From SZUA-37 sp964472525 (lineage in GTDB: Bacteria > Pseudomonadota > Gammaproteobacteria > UBA6429 > Thiohalophilaceae): a stretch of DNA of 64,000 nucleotides. This document shows positions 24,535-32,928 of the stretch, one piece after another. The DNA is taken from positions 111,420 to 175,419 of the forward strand of contig CAYYLL010000003.1 in assembly GCA_964472525.1 (NCBI GenBank), in the 5' to 3' direction. The first letter of the stretch is position 1, and each line of letters starts with the position of its first letter. A program made the position numbers and the translations under genes. A model generated the notes under the pieces. That model did not search any database and was not told where the DNA came from. It saw only the letters and a program-made list of their open reading frames with translations.

Positions 24535-25794
24535 ATGGATAAACTAATTATTTCTGGTGGTACACGCTTAGAAGGTGAAATCCGAATTTCGGGTGCAAAG
24601 AATGCGGCACTGCCAATTATTATGGGTACGTTACTGGCCAATGAGCCGGTCAAAATTTGCAATATTCCACATTTAAATGACATCACCACCACCATGGAAT
24701 TATTAGGCCGGATGGGTGTGTCCATTACCATGGATGAACACATGAGTGTTGAAGTTGACGCTTCAACTATTTCAAAATATATCGCGCCGTATGAGTTAGT
24801 TAAAACCATGCGGGCTTCTATTTTAGTTTTAGGGCCGTTATTAGCGCGTCATGGTTATGCCGAAGTATCTCTGCCCGGTGGTTGTGCTATTGGTTCGCGC
24901 CCAGTGAATTTGCATATTCATGGTTTGGAATTAATGGGAGCCGATATTGTTGTTGAAAATGGTTATATCAAAGCTAAAGCGAAGCGTTTAAAAGGTGCCA
25001 AAATTGTTTTTGATATTATTACGGTCACCGGTACCGAAAATTTAATGATGGCGGCAACCTTGGCCGAAGGTACAACCATTTTAGAAAATGCAGCTAGAGA
25101 ACCTGAAGTTGTCGATCTTGCCAAATTTTTAAATAAAATGGGGGCAAAAATTTCAGGGATTGGAACTGATGTGATTACCATTGAAGGTGTCGAAAACTTA
25201 CACGGTACTACTTATAGGGTTTTGCCTGATAGAATTGAAACAGGTACATTTATGGTAGCCGCGGCGGTTACCGGTGGTCGAGTTAAATTAAAAGATACGG
25301 ATCCAAAATATCTCGATGCGGTTACGGTAAAATTAGAAGAAGCAGGAGCCTGTATCACAACGGGTGACGACTGGATTGAAGTAGATATGAAAGGTAAACG
25401 TGCCAAGGCCATTGATATTCGTACGGCCCCTTATCCTGCTTTCCCAACCGATATGCAGGCACAATTTTCTGTTTTAAATACGTTGGCCGAAGGCACTGCC
25501 ACCATTACTGAAACAGTTTTTGAAAACCGTTTTATGCATGTGCAGGAATTACAGCGTATGGGAGCCAATATCGAATTAAAAGGAAATACGGCAATTTGTA
25601 GCGGTGTTGAAAAATTAACTGGTGCGCCTGTAATGGCTACCGATTTACGTGCATCGGCTTCCTTGGTTATAGCCGGTTTAGCGGCTGAGGGTGAAACTAT
25701 TATTGAGCGGATCTATCATATTGATCGGGGTTATGAATGTATTGAAGAAAAGCTGCAACAGTTGGGTGCTAATATCCGTCGGGTTCCAGATTAA
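24535..25794 (+). CDS. murA: MurA, UDP-N-acetylglucosamine 1-carboxyvinyltransferase
   Basis: MurA makes the first committed peptidoglycan precursor from UDP-GlcNAc and phosphoenolpyruvate in the cytoplasm. The frame opens at 24493 inside ibaG, but the ATG at 24535 gives 419 residues, identical in length to E. coli MurA. The active-site cysteine is C117 in LPGGCAIGSRP, so the enzyme should be fosfomycin-sensitive by this criterion. Other blocks are SGAKNAALP near the N-terminus and FPTDMQAQF. Confidence 0.98.
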   Translation: MDKLIISGGTRLEGEIRISGAKNAALPIIMGTLLANEPVKICNIPHLNDITTTMELLGRMGVSITMDEHMSVEVDASTISKYIAPYELVKTMRASILVLGPLLARHGYAEVSLPGGCAIGSRPVNLHIHGLELMGADIVVENGYIKAKAKRLKGAKIVFDIITVTGTENLMMAATLAEGTTILENAAREPEVVDLAKFLNKMGAKISGIGTDVITIEGVENLHGTTYRVLPDRIETGTFMVAAAVTGGRVKLKDTDPKYLDAVTVKLEEAGACITTGDDWIEVDMKGKRAKAIDIRTAPYPAFPTDMQAQFSVLNTLAEGTATITETVFENRFMHVQELQRMGANIELKGNTAICSGVEKLTGAPVMATDLRASASLVIAGLAAEGETIIERIYHIDRGYECIEEKLQQLGANIRRVPD

Positions 25795-25822
25795 TTCTAA
25801 AATTAAATTAAAAGTTTAAAAT

Positions 25823-26455
25823 ATGACAACACGTATCACCATCGCTTTATCGAAAGGACGTATTTTTAAAGAAACCTTACCGTTGCTGGCTCATGCGGGG
25901 ATTATTCCTGTGGACGATCCAGAAACAAGTCGCAAGCTTATTCTGGATACCAATGATGAGAATGTAAAATTGGTTATCATTCGTGCTTCGGATGTGCCCA
26001 CCTATGTACAGTATGGTGCTGCCGATATTGGTGTTGCCGGTAAAGACGTTTTAATGGAACACGGTGGTGAAGGTTTATATGAACCATTAGATTTAAAAAT
26101 TGCGCAGTGTCGTTTAATGACAGCAGGGCCGGTGAATGCACCCGAGCCACAGGGTCGGTTACGTATTGCGACTAAATTTGTAAATTGCGCGCGACGTTAT
26201 TATGCTGAGCAAGGTCAACAGGTTGAAATCATCAAACTTTATGGCTCAATGGAACTAGCACCGATAGTTGGTTTGGCTGATCGTATTGTGGATTTGGTTG
26301 ACACCGGTAACACCCTTAAAGCCAATGGTTTGGAACCAATGGAACATATTGCCGATATCAGTTCACGCTTGGTGATAAACAAAGCTGCTATGAAAATGAA
26401 TCATGACACGATGCAAAAATTTATTAATAAAATTGCTGAAGCTGTTTCTAAATAA
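25823..26455 (+). CDS. hisG: HisG, ATP phosphoribosyltransferase (short form)
   Basis: HisG catalyses the first step of histidine synthesis. At 210 residues it is the short form, which lacks the C-terminal regulatory domain of the about 300-residue enteric enzyme. The short form normally works as a hetero-octamer with HisZ, a HisRS-like subunit that is not in this window. Motifs include IALSKGRIFKETLPLL and the phosphoribosyl-binding VDLVDTGNTLKANGL. It is followed 20 bp later by hisD. The murA-hisG-hisD-hisC order is common in gammaproteobacteria outside Enterobacterales. Confidence 0.97.
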   Translation: MTTRITIALSKGRIFKETLPLLAHAGIIPVDDPETSRKLILDTNDENVKLVIIRASDVPTYVQYGAADIGVAGKDVLMEHGGEGLYEPLDLKIAQCRLMTAGPVNAPEPQGRLRIATKFVNCARRYYAEQGQQVEIIKLYGSMELAPIVGLADRIVDLVDTGNTLKANGLEPMEHIADISSRLVINKAAMKMNHDTMQKFINKIAEAVSK

Positions 26456-26474
26456 AATTATTTTTTGACTATCC

Positions 26475-27782
26475 ATGACTATTTCAATTAAACAACTGAC
26501 TACATCCGATTCTAATTTTTGGGTTGCATTAGATAACTTGTTAGCCTGGGAAAGCGTGTCTAATGAACAGGTCTTTTCAACGGTTAAAAATATTATCGCT
26601 GATGTGCGTCATAAAGGTGATAAGGCGCTTATTGAACTAAGTAATAAGTTAGATCGTTTATCAGTCACTTCGATGGATGAACTCAGTGTTTCCCCTGAAC
26701 GGTTAAAGCAGGCACTCGAACAACTAGATCCAGTACAACGTGAAGCCCTTGAAATAGCGGCCAATCGTGTACGTGTGTACCATGAAAAACAGGTAATGTC
26801 TTCATGGCAATACACCGAAGATGATGGCACTATGTTGGGGCAACAAATTACTGCATTGGAAAGTGTGGGTTTGTATGTGCCGGGTGGTAAGGCGACGTAT
26901 CCTTCTTCTGTTTTAATGAATGCCATTCCTGCCAAAGTGGCCGGAGTCGAAGAAATTGTGATGGTGGTGCCTACACCGGATGGTGAAGTGAACGAAATGG
27001 TTTTAGCGGCAGCACAAATTGCAGGTGTGACAAAAGTATTTACTATTGGTGGGGCGCAAGCAGTTGCGGCACTTGCTTATGGTACTGAAACTATTCCGAA
27101 CGTAGATAAAATTGTAGGCCCCGGCAATATCTATGTGGCCACAGCAAAATCGATGGTGTTTGGTAAAGTGGGCATCGACATGATTGCTGGACCGTCTGAA
27201 ATTTTAGTGGTGTGTGATGGTAAAAGTAATCCAGATTGGATTGCGATGGATTTATTTTCGCAGGCCGAACATGATGAAGATGCACAGTCTATTTTAGTTT
27301 CCCCTGATAAAGCATTTTTAGATACGGTACAAGCTAGTATGAATAAACTGGTGAACGACATGGAACGTCAAAAAATGATCACAACCTCACTAAATGATCG
27401 TGGTGCGATGATCCACGTTAAAGATATGGACGAGGCGATACAGGTTGCCAATTACATTGCTCCTGAACATTTAGAATTGGCGGTTGATAAGCCAGAAGAA
27501 ATAGTGGCTGAAATACGCCATGCCGGTGCAATATTTATGGGCCGCTATACAGCGGAAGCATTAGGTGATTACTGTGCAGGCCCAAATCATGTTCTTCCTA
27601 CATCACGCACAGCAAGATTTAGTTCACCTTTGGGTGTGTACGATTTTCAAAAACGCAGCAGTTTAATTATGTGTTCCGAAGACGGTGCATCTGAATTAGG
27701 CAAGATTGCGTCTGTCCTTGCTCGCGGTGAAAGTTTAACTGCACATGCACGTTCGGCTGAATATAGAATTAAAAAAGATTAA
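26475..27782 (+). CDS. hisD: HisD, histidinol dehydrogenase
   Basis: HisD performs the last two NAD-dependent oxidations from histidinol to histidine. The 435 residues match the family. Conserved blocks include GLYVPGGKATYPSSVLMNAIPAKVAGV, the signature IDMIAGPSEILV, the SQAEHDEDAQSILVS region with Zn-site residues, and GDYCAGPNHVLPTSRTARFSSPLGVYDF. It lies between hisG and hisC with short gaps (20 and 38 bp). The rest of the histidine pathway is encoded elsewhere. Confidence 0.98.
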   Translation: MTISIKQLTTSDSNFWVALDNLLAWESVSNEQVFSTVKNIIADVRHKGDKALIELSNKLDRLSVTSMDELSVSPERLKQALEQLDPVQREALEIAANRVRVYHEKQVMSSWQYTEDDGTMLGQQITALESVGLYVPGGKATYPSSVLMNAIPAKVAGVEEIVMVVPTPDGEVNEMVLAAAQIAGVTKVFTIGGAQAVAALAYGTETIPNVDKIVGPGNIYVATAKSMVFGKVGIDMIAGPSEILVVCDGKSNPDWIAMDLFSQAEHDEDAQSILVSPDKAFLDTVQASMNKLVNDMERQKMITTSLNDRGAMIHVKDMDEAIQVANYIAPEHLELAVDKPEEIVAEIRHAGAIFMGRYTAEALGDYCAGPNHVLPTSRTARFSSPLGVYDFQKRSSLIMCSEDGASELGKIASVLARGESLTAHARSAEYRIKKD

Positions 27783-27819
27783 TGACCTAACTTACCAATA
27801 GCTAAAGTTGTTGTAAAAT

Positions 27820-28938
27820 ATGTCTAATAAAAAATCATCTGAAAATATCAATGAGTCCATTAAACAATGGATCCGTCCAGAAATACGTGCTTTAAATGCT
27901 TACCACGTTCCACCAGCAACCGATTGTATAAAACTTGATGCGATGGAAAATCCCTATCAATGGCCGGAATCAATGGTCGATGAATGGTTAGGTTTGGTTA
28001 AAGAAGTGGAGCTTAATCGTTATCCGGATCCTTCTGCATCGGCATTAAAAGAGAGTTTGCGTAAAAGTATGTTGGTTCCAGCTAGTGCCGAAATCTTATT
28101 GGGAAATGGTTCAGACGAACTTATCCAAATGATATTAATGGCACTTGCCAGTAAAGATATAAATGGCAAAGAACAAACAGTGTTATCCGTTGATCCAAGT
28201 TTTGTGATGTATCATATGGTGGCAACGTATGCAGGCATGAATTATGCCAGTGTGCCGTTAAAGGATGATTTTTGTTTAGACGTAGCTGCGTTCTTGTCTG
28301 CGATAGACAAACATAAGCCCGCCATTATTTTTATTGCCTATCCAAATAATCCAACCGGCAACTTATTTGAGCGTGCCGATTTACAAAGAATCATTGATGC
28401 AGCACCCGGGGTTATTATCATTGACGAAGCCTATCATGCCTTTGCCGATGATAGTTTTATGGATAAAGCGGGGCAAGTGGATAATTTGCTAGTAATGCGT
28501 ACCGTTTCAAAAATGGGTTTGGCCGGTTTACGTTTAGGTTTACTTGCCGGTAAAGCTGAATGGTTAAATGAATTTGACAAAGTGCGACTACCTTATAATT
28601 TAAACGTACTTACTCAGGCAACGGCCAAGTTTGCATTGCAACATCAGTCTGTGCTTGATGCACAAACGGCTACTATCTGTAAAAATCGTGAAGAGCTTTT
28701 TACGGAGTTATCAAGGATAGAAGGTTTGCAGGTTTATCCGACACAAGCTAATTTTATTTTATTTCGCACCGGCAAAGGTAAAGCATCGACCATCTTTAAT
28801 AAATTAAAAGAGGCCGGTGTGCTGATTAAAAATTTAAGTCCTGCTGGTGGGGCCTTGGAAGATTGTTTACGCGTTACCGTGGGAATGCCAGAAGAAAATA
28901 CAATATTTTTAAAAGCTCTAGTTCAGGCATTGGAATGA
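27820..28938 (+). CDS. hisC: HisC, histidinol-phosphate aminotransferase
   Basis: HisC is a PLP enzyme that transaminates imidazole acetol phosphate to histidinol phosphate. The 372 residues show the class-II aminotransferase elements: YPNNPTG (about 174-180), the cofactor-binding IDEAYHAFAD (D202), and the Schiff-base lysine K231 in RTVSKMGLAGLRLG. It follows hisD by 38 bp. Its stop overlaps the start of a PAS-domain gene by 4 bp, which would couple their translation. Confidence 0.97.
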   Translation: MSNKKSSENINESIKQWIRPEIRALNAYHVPPATDCIKLDAMENPYQWPESMVDEWLGLVKEVELNRYPDPSASALKESLRKSMLVPASAEILLGNGSDELIQMILMALASKDINGKEQTVLSVDPSFVMYHMVATYAGMNYASVPLKDDFCLDVAAFLSAIDKHKPAIIFIAYPNNPTGNLFERADLQRIIDAAPGVIIIDEAYHAFADDSFMDKAGQVDNLLVMRTVSKMGLAGLRLGLLAGKAEWLNEFDKVRLPYNLNVLTQATAKFALQHQSVLDAQTATICKNREELFTELSRIEGLQVYPTQANFILFRTGKGKASTIFNKLKEAGVLIKNLSPAGGALEDCLRVTVGMPEENTIFLKALVQALE

Positions 28939-29405
28939 CTGCCGTTAAAACCGACAACCTGAAAGATTTAATGGCAGTTGTTAATTCTTCCGACCTTGGT
29001 TTAGTTATTTTTGATAAATATTATAACATTCGAGTATGGAATTTATTTATGGTGAATCACAGCAGACTTAAAGCTGAGTCACTCATAGGAAAGAATCTTT
29101 TCGACCAGTTTCCTGATATAAGAAAACACTGGTTTATTGAAAAAGCACAACAGAGTATCCTTCAAAACCAGAAGTTGTTCTGTACATGGGAAGAACAAAC
29201 CTATTTATTTCAATTTAAAAATGTTCGACCTAAAGTTAAATCAGCAACTTTTATGTATCAAAATATTACATTTATTCCATTAACCTCCGCCAGTGGCGAG
29301 GTGGATAATTTTGCAATTATCATCAATGATGTGACTGATATTGCTGCCAGTACTCGGCAGTTAGATGCTGTGGTGAAAGATTATACGGATAATAAAAATA
29401 ACTAG
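28935..29405 (+). CDS. Stand-alone PAS-domain protein
   Basis: Starting at the ATG that overlaps the hisC stop (ATGA), this 156-residue protein is essentially one PAS domain. It shows VVNSSDLGLVIFDKYYNIRVWNLFMVNHSRLKAESLIGKNLFDQFP and ends with an IIINDVTDIAA strand. A short tail follows, but there is no kinase, GGDEF, EAL, helix-turn-helix or methyl-accepting domain. It could bind a ligand, flavin or heme, or act through a partner; the cofactor cannot be read. Its place between hisC and the FNR box ahead of ubiT is suggestive but does not prove a role in oxygen or redox sensing. Confidence 0.85.
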   Translation: MTAVKTDNLKDLMAVVNSSDLGLVIFDKYYNIRVWNLFMVNHSRLKAESLIGKNLFDQFPDIRKHWFIEKAQQSILQNQKLFCTWEEQTYLFQFKNVRPKVKSATFMYQNITFIPLTSASGEVDNFAIIINDVTDIAASTRQLDAVVKDYTDNKNN

Positions 29406-29438
29406 ATAATCCCGCTACGATTATATGCTATCAATATA

Positions 29439-29452
29439 TTGATGTAGATCAA
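29439..29452. promoter_or_regulatory. FNR/ANR box upstream of ubiT
   Basis: TTGATGTAGATCAA is a perfect match to the FNR/ANR consensus TTGAT-N4-ATCAA. It lies in the 114-bp gap between the PAS gene and the ubiT ATG, centred 74 bp before that ATG. Downstream -10-like hexamers are TATAGT (29499-29504) and TAGAAT (29504-29509), which would put the box roughly 65-70 bp ahead of transcription. FNR-type regulators act when oxygen is low, and UbiT belongs to the oxygen-independent ubiquinone route, so site and gene agree. The start of transcription is inferred. Confidence 0.8.
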
Positions 29453-29475
29453 TAATGGGATAGATAGGAGGAGCG

Positions 29476-29495
29476 AGCCAACGTTAACGTTGGCT
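29476..29495. repeat. Perfect 20-bp palindrome in the ubiT leader
   Basis: AGCCAACGTT is followed directly by its exact reverse complement AACGTTGGCT. As RNA it can form an 8-bp stem with a TTAA loop. A strong AGGAGG (29466-29471) lies just before it, and an in-frame TTG (29496) directly after it, so folding would bring the ribosome-binding site within four bases of the hairpin base and next to that codon. As DNA it could be an operator for a dimeric regulator. Which of these applies is unknown. Confidence 0.85.
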
Positions 29496-29519
29496 TTGTA
29501 TAGTAGAATATTTCTCCAT

Positions 29520-30023
29520 ATGCAGATTAAACCTTTAAAATTACTTCTACGTAACATACCTGATAGCCTACATGCTCAGCTCTTTTGTCGTTTATGTACA
29601 CAACTGATGCAGGGGCAGCCGATTATAAAGAAACTGGACAAGTTGGAAGGTAAAGTTGTTCGTTTGTCTATTACCGATACAGGCAACAGTTGGTGCTTTC
29701 GGTTTATTCCAGCGGGGTTAAGGGCCGTTACTCATCGTGATGCGACTGTTGACGTGCATATAAAAGGAAGTTTAAAAAACTTTTTATTACTTGCAACACA
29801 TAATGAAGATCCCGATACCCTGTTTTTTAATCAGCAACTTAGTCTGGAAGGCAATACAGAAGATGGTCTGTATTTACGAAATATTCTGGATGCAATGGAG
29901 TTTAATACCTCAGCGCATTTACAAAAAGTTTTCGGCTCTTCGGTTGCTAGTATTGTTACACCATTAATAGAACGATTGCAGCCGGGTTTGCGTTTACAGG
30001 CATTGGGAAAGTCTTTAATTTAG
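29520..30023 (+). CDS. ubiT: UbiT, SCP2-domain factor for oxygen-independent ubiquinone synthesis
   Basis: UbiT is a lipid-binding SCP2 protein that, with UbiU and UbiV, allows ubiquinone ring hydroxylation without oxygen. The SCP2 domain is seen in VVRLSITDTGNSWCFRFIPAG, DVHIKGSLKNFLLLATHNEDPDTLFFNQQLSLEGNTEDGLYLRNILDAMEF, matching the UbiT pattern DPDTLFF...GDTE.GL..KN..DA. I chose the ATG at 29520 (167 residues). In-frame TTG codons at 29490 and 29496 lie nearer to the strong AGGAGG and may be the real start. It converges with ubiV, ending 37 bp away, and has a perfect FNR box upstream. Confidence 0.9.
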   Translation: MQIKPLKLLLRNIPDSLHAQLFCRLCTQLMQGQPIIKKLDKLEGKVVRLSITDTGNSWCFRFIPAGLRAVTHRDATVDVHIKGSLKNFLLLATHNEDPDTLFFNQQLSLEGNTEDGLYLRNILDAMEFNTSAHLQKVFGSSVASIVTPLIERLQPGLRLQALGKSLI

Positions 30024-30060
30024 AATGTAATCCGAGTTTAGAATCGTAACTTTTAGTCGT

Positions 30061-30966
30061 TTATTCTGCTATGAGGGGGGGATGTTCTTGCCAATCCATA
30101 CCGGGTTGATCGTACCAGTATCCATTACACCATTGGTTATCATTTTCTGCTAGATATAAATCTATTTCTGTTGGAGTGATTGTTTTATCAATCGCTTGGC
30201 GAAATATTTTTACGACGGCTTCCATATTATTGGCTTGTGGTGACAATCGGACAATATCAACGTTAAGTTCGCGCATTTGTTCAATGGCAGATATTAAATT
30301 ACAGGGAATACCGGACTGTAGTTGAATACCGTTTATGTTAAACAGTTTATAATTTTCCTGCGTATGCAGTGCAATGCCTTGCTCATCCTGTTTACATAAA
30401 AATTGGCATTGGTCTTTAGGCAGGTTATATTTTCTTGCCGTAAAGCAACGGGCGGAGAATGACAAAGGAATATGGCCATAAACAAAAACCTCGGTTTCAA
30501 GGTTGTCTGGCTTGTTAACTAATAATTGTTGCAGTGTCGATGCTGATAATTCCATTGGCATTACCCAACGATAAGCGCCCAGATGTGATAATAATTTGAT
30601 GGTTTCTGTGTTGTACATATTAATATGTGGGCCGGCAATAAAATCTCTTAGTTCTTTCAGCAAATAAACCGCTGACATGTCGTTGGCTTCGACAGGGTAA
30701 TGTTCGTTATTGCATATTCGTTTTAAACGCGAAAGTTCAGAATCGGCTTCAAGTAAAACAAGCGTTGATAAAATAACTTCTTTACCGGCAGCTGTTAAGC
30801 CATCTGCAATTTGTAACCAATCGTCTAATTTAATTTCTCGTCGCTTGGCACAAACATTTTCACCCAGGTAGACAATATCCACCGGCCATGTTTTTACCTG
30901 CTCATAAAAGTCATAGACTTTTTTAGCCGACCAGAAATATTGAATAGGACCAAGTGATATTTTCAT
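30061..30966 (-). CDS. ubiV: UbiV, U32-family Fe-S protein for oxygen-independent ubiquinone synthesis
   Basis: UbiV pairs with UbiU; both carry a [4Fe-4S] cluster and are needed for anaerobic hydroxylation in ubiquinone synthesis. The 301-residue protein has the U32 fold start ISLGPIQYFW and four cysteines, C39, C174, C187 and C191, in the same arrangement as the cluster ligands of the E. coli protein (C39, C180, C193, C197). The segment FSARCFTARKYNLPKDQCQFLC carries the last three. It is the last gene of a four-gene run (two radical SAM genes, ubiU, ubiV), 19 bp after ubiU. Confidence 0.95.
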   Translation of the reverse strand: MKISLGPIQYFWSAKKVYDFYEQVKTWPVDIVYLGENVCAKRREIKLDDWLQIADGLTAAGKEVILSTLVLLEADSELSRLKRICNNEHYPVEANDMSAVYLLKELRDFIAGPHINMYNTETIKLLSHLGAYRWVMPMELSASTLQQLLVNKPDNLETEVFVYGHIPLSFSARCFTARKYNLPKDQCQFLCKQDEQGIALHTQENYKLFNINGIQLQSGIPCNLISAIEQMRELNVDIVRLSPQANNMEAVVKIFRQAIDKTITPTEIDLYLAENDNQWCNGYWYDQPGMDWQEHPPLIAE

Positions 30967-30985
30967 TGATTAGGGGGTCTCATAC

Positions 30986-32002
30986 TTATTGCCATGGCCG
31001 ATGTAATGCACCGAGTGTACTACTGCAACCTTCGGATACATGTTGCAGTTGTTGTAACCATTGAGGATCAGGTTGATAAGTGTCTGGGTTCGCTTTGTAG
31101 CTATCCAGTGCGGTACGAAAAATCCGGGTAACTTTTGCGATATAGGCCGGGCTGCGTTGTCGGCCTTCTATTTTAACGGCGGCGACACCAATGTTGACTA
31201 ATTCAGGTAAGATTTCCAGTATATTTAAACTGGTGGGTTCTTCTATCGCATAAAAGATATCGTTATCCGTTTGAAAACGTCCTTTGCATAAGGTGGGATA
31301 ACCTGCCGCTTCATTCGGTTTATAGCGATCGATTAATACATTATTAAGTCTTGACTGACGGCCATTAGGTGTTTCTTCCCAACTGACTGCATGAGCTGGT
31401 GAACAAACTCCCGATGTATTGGGTGATTCGCCAGTGACGTAGGACGACATAATACAGCGACCTTCAACCATTACGCAGAGACTGCCGAAACCAAACACTT
31501 CTACTTCAATCGGTGTGGCTTCTACCACATTGCTGACTTGAGCCATAGAAAGGACTCGCGGAAGTATCACGCGTTTTACTTCAAACTGTTCATAGTAAAA
31601 AGCAATGGCGTATTGATTGGTTGCTGAACCTTGTACCGAAAGATGTCGATTTAATTCTGGATGGTGTTGTGTGGCATACTGCAATAGTCCAAGGTCGGCA
31701 ATAATGACTGCATCCAGTTCTAGATCTGCGGCACTTTGTAATGCCTGTGTCCACAATGACCAGTTTTTGGACTGAGGATAGGTATTCAATGCCAACATCA
31801 CTTTGCAATTTTTCTGGTGTGCATAGTCAACACCTTGTTGGGCTTCATCCATATCAAAATTTAAACCGGGAAAATTGCGTGCATTGGTAGTATTGCTAAA
31901 ACCGATATAAACGGCATCGGCACCGTTATCGACCGCTGCTCGTAATGCCGGCAGGCTTCCTGCCGGACAAACCAGTTCTGGAATTTGTTCTACAATAACC
32001 AT
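30986..32002 (-). CDS. ubiU: UbiU, U32-family Fe-S protein for oxygen-independent ubiquinone synthesis
   Basis: UbiU is the partner of UbiV. The 338 residues start with ELVCPAGSLPALRAAVDNGADAVYIGF, the U32 N-terminus. The four cluster cysteines are C176, C183, C200 and C239 (SLCVMVEGRCIM, SGVCSPAH, PTLCKGRF), with spacing identical to E. coli UbiU. It overlaps the upstream radical SAM gene by 13 bp. E. coli encodes ubiUV divergently from ubiT; here ubiT and ubiUV are convergent, and each side has its own FNR box. Confidence 0.96.
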   Translation of the reverse strand: MVIVEQIPELVCPAGSLPALRAAVDNGADAVYIGFSNTTNARNFPGLNFDMDEAQQGVDYAHQKNCKVMLALNTYPQSKNWSLWTQALQSAADLELDAVIIADLGLLQYATQHHPELNRHLSVQGSATNQYAIAFYYEQFEVKRVILPRVLSMAQVSNVVEATPIEVEVFGFGSLCVMVEGRCIMSSYVTGESPNTSGVCSPAHAVSWEETPNGRQSRLNNVLIDRYKPNEAAGYPTLCKGRFQTDNDIFYAIEEPTSLNILEILPELVNIGVAAVKIEGRQRSPAYIAKVTRIFRTALDSYKANPDTYQPDPQWLQQLQHVSEGCSSTLGALHRPWQ

Positions 32003-32928
32003 GACACCTGCGCTCCATAACTTGCACCTTGATAACTGCTACGTTGTTTAAGCTCGGCGGCAATCGCGTTTAAAACATTCCATTTTTGTGTGCACCATGC
32101 AGGTGCGAGTAAAATATTTTTAGATGCTGTGCCGGTTAAACGATGGTAAATAACATTGGCAGGAGTCAGTTCAACCAGATCGGCAACGGTGTTAATATAC
32201 TCGTTCATCTCTAAAGGCTGATATTCTTTTTTGCGCCACTGGTTTGCCAATTGTGTTCCTTTAACAACATGTAAGGGATGCAACTTGATACCATCGACAC
32301 CTTCTTCCATGGTACGTAGTAGACTAATGCGTACATGTGAACGGGTCTCCCCGGGTAAGCCAATAATTAAGTGAGTACAAACTTGTAAACCTCGTCGTCT
32401 TGCGGCTTTAACAGCTTGACGATAGACAGCATAATTATGACCGCGGTTAACGCGTTGTAGTGTTTTGTCAAAACTACTTTGTAAACCTAACTCCAGCCAA
32501 ATTTCATAACCTGCGTCATGATAGCTGGCGAGTAAATCCAGTACCTTGTCTGGAACACAATCGGGTCGTGTACCAATGGCTAAACCAATAACATCATCTT
32601 CAGCGAGTGCCTTGTCGTAACGTTCTTTTAGTACGCTGATATCATCATAGGTATTGGTATAAGCTTGGAAATAAGCAATATACTTTTTTGCACCGGTACG
32701 TTTTTGAATAACACAGCGACCGGCATGGATCTGTTGTGTAATGCTCGCAGGTTGTCGTCCATTGGGACTAAAGGAAACATTGTTACAAAATGTGCAGCCA
32801 CCACGACCGATACTTCCATCTCGGTTAGGACAGGTAAAATTTGCATCGATGGCAACCTTATGCACACGTTGTTTATAGCGTGACTTCATTGCCTGCCCAA
32901 AAGTATGTACATAGTCAGATAAAGTCAT
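31990..32928 (-). CDS. Radical SAM protein, YhcC/TIGR01212 family
   Basis: This 312-residue radical SAM protein has an extended cluster motif: CPNRDGSIGRGGCTFCNN supplies the three cysteines with the long first spacing typical of the TIGR01212/YhcC family. Other blocks are ARAIGTRPDCVPDKVLDLL-like (IGLAIGTRPDCVPD) and LELGLQSSFDKTLQRVNRGH, as in Elp3/HemN-related enzymes. The substrate is unknown; a role in tRNA or cofactor modification has been suggested for relatives. It overlaps ubiU by 13 bp downstream and the second radical SAM gene by 1 bp (TAATG), so all four genes are probably one operon. Confidence 0.9.
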   Translation of the reverse strand: MTLSDYVHTFGQAMKSRYKQRVHKVAIDANFTCPNRDGSIGRGGCTFCNNVSFSPNGRQPASITQQIHAGRCVIQKRTGAKKYIAYFQAYTNTYDDISVLKERYDKALAEDDVIGLAIGTRPDCVPDKVLDLLASYHDAGYEIWLELGLQSSFDKTLQRVNRGHNYAVYRQAVKAARRRGLQVCTHLIIGLPGETRSHVRISLLRTMEEGVDGIKLHPLHVVKGTQLANQWRKKEYQPLEMNEYINTVADLVELTPANVIYHRLTGTASKNILLAPAWCTQKWNVLNAIAAELKQRSSYQGASYGAQVSWLL

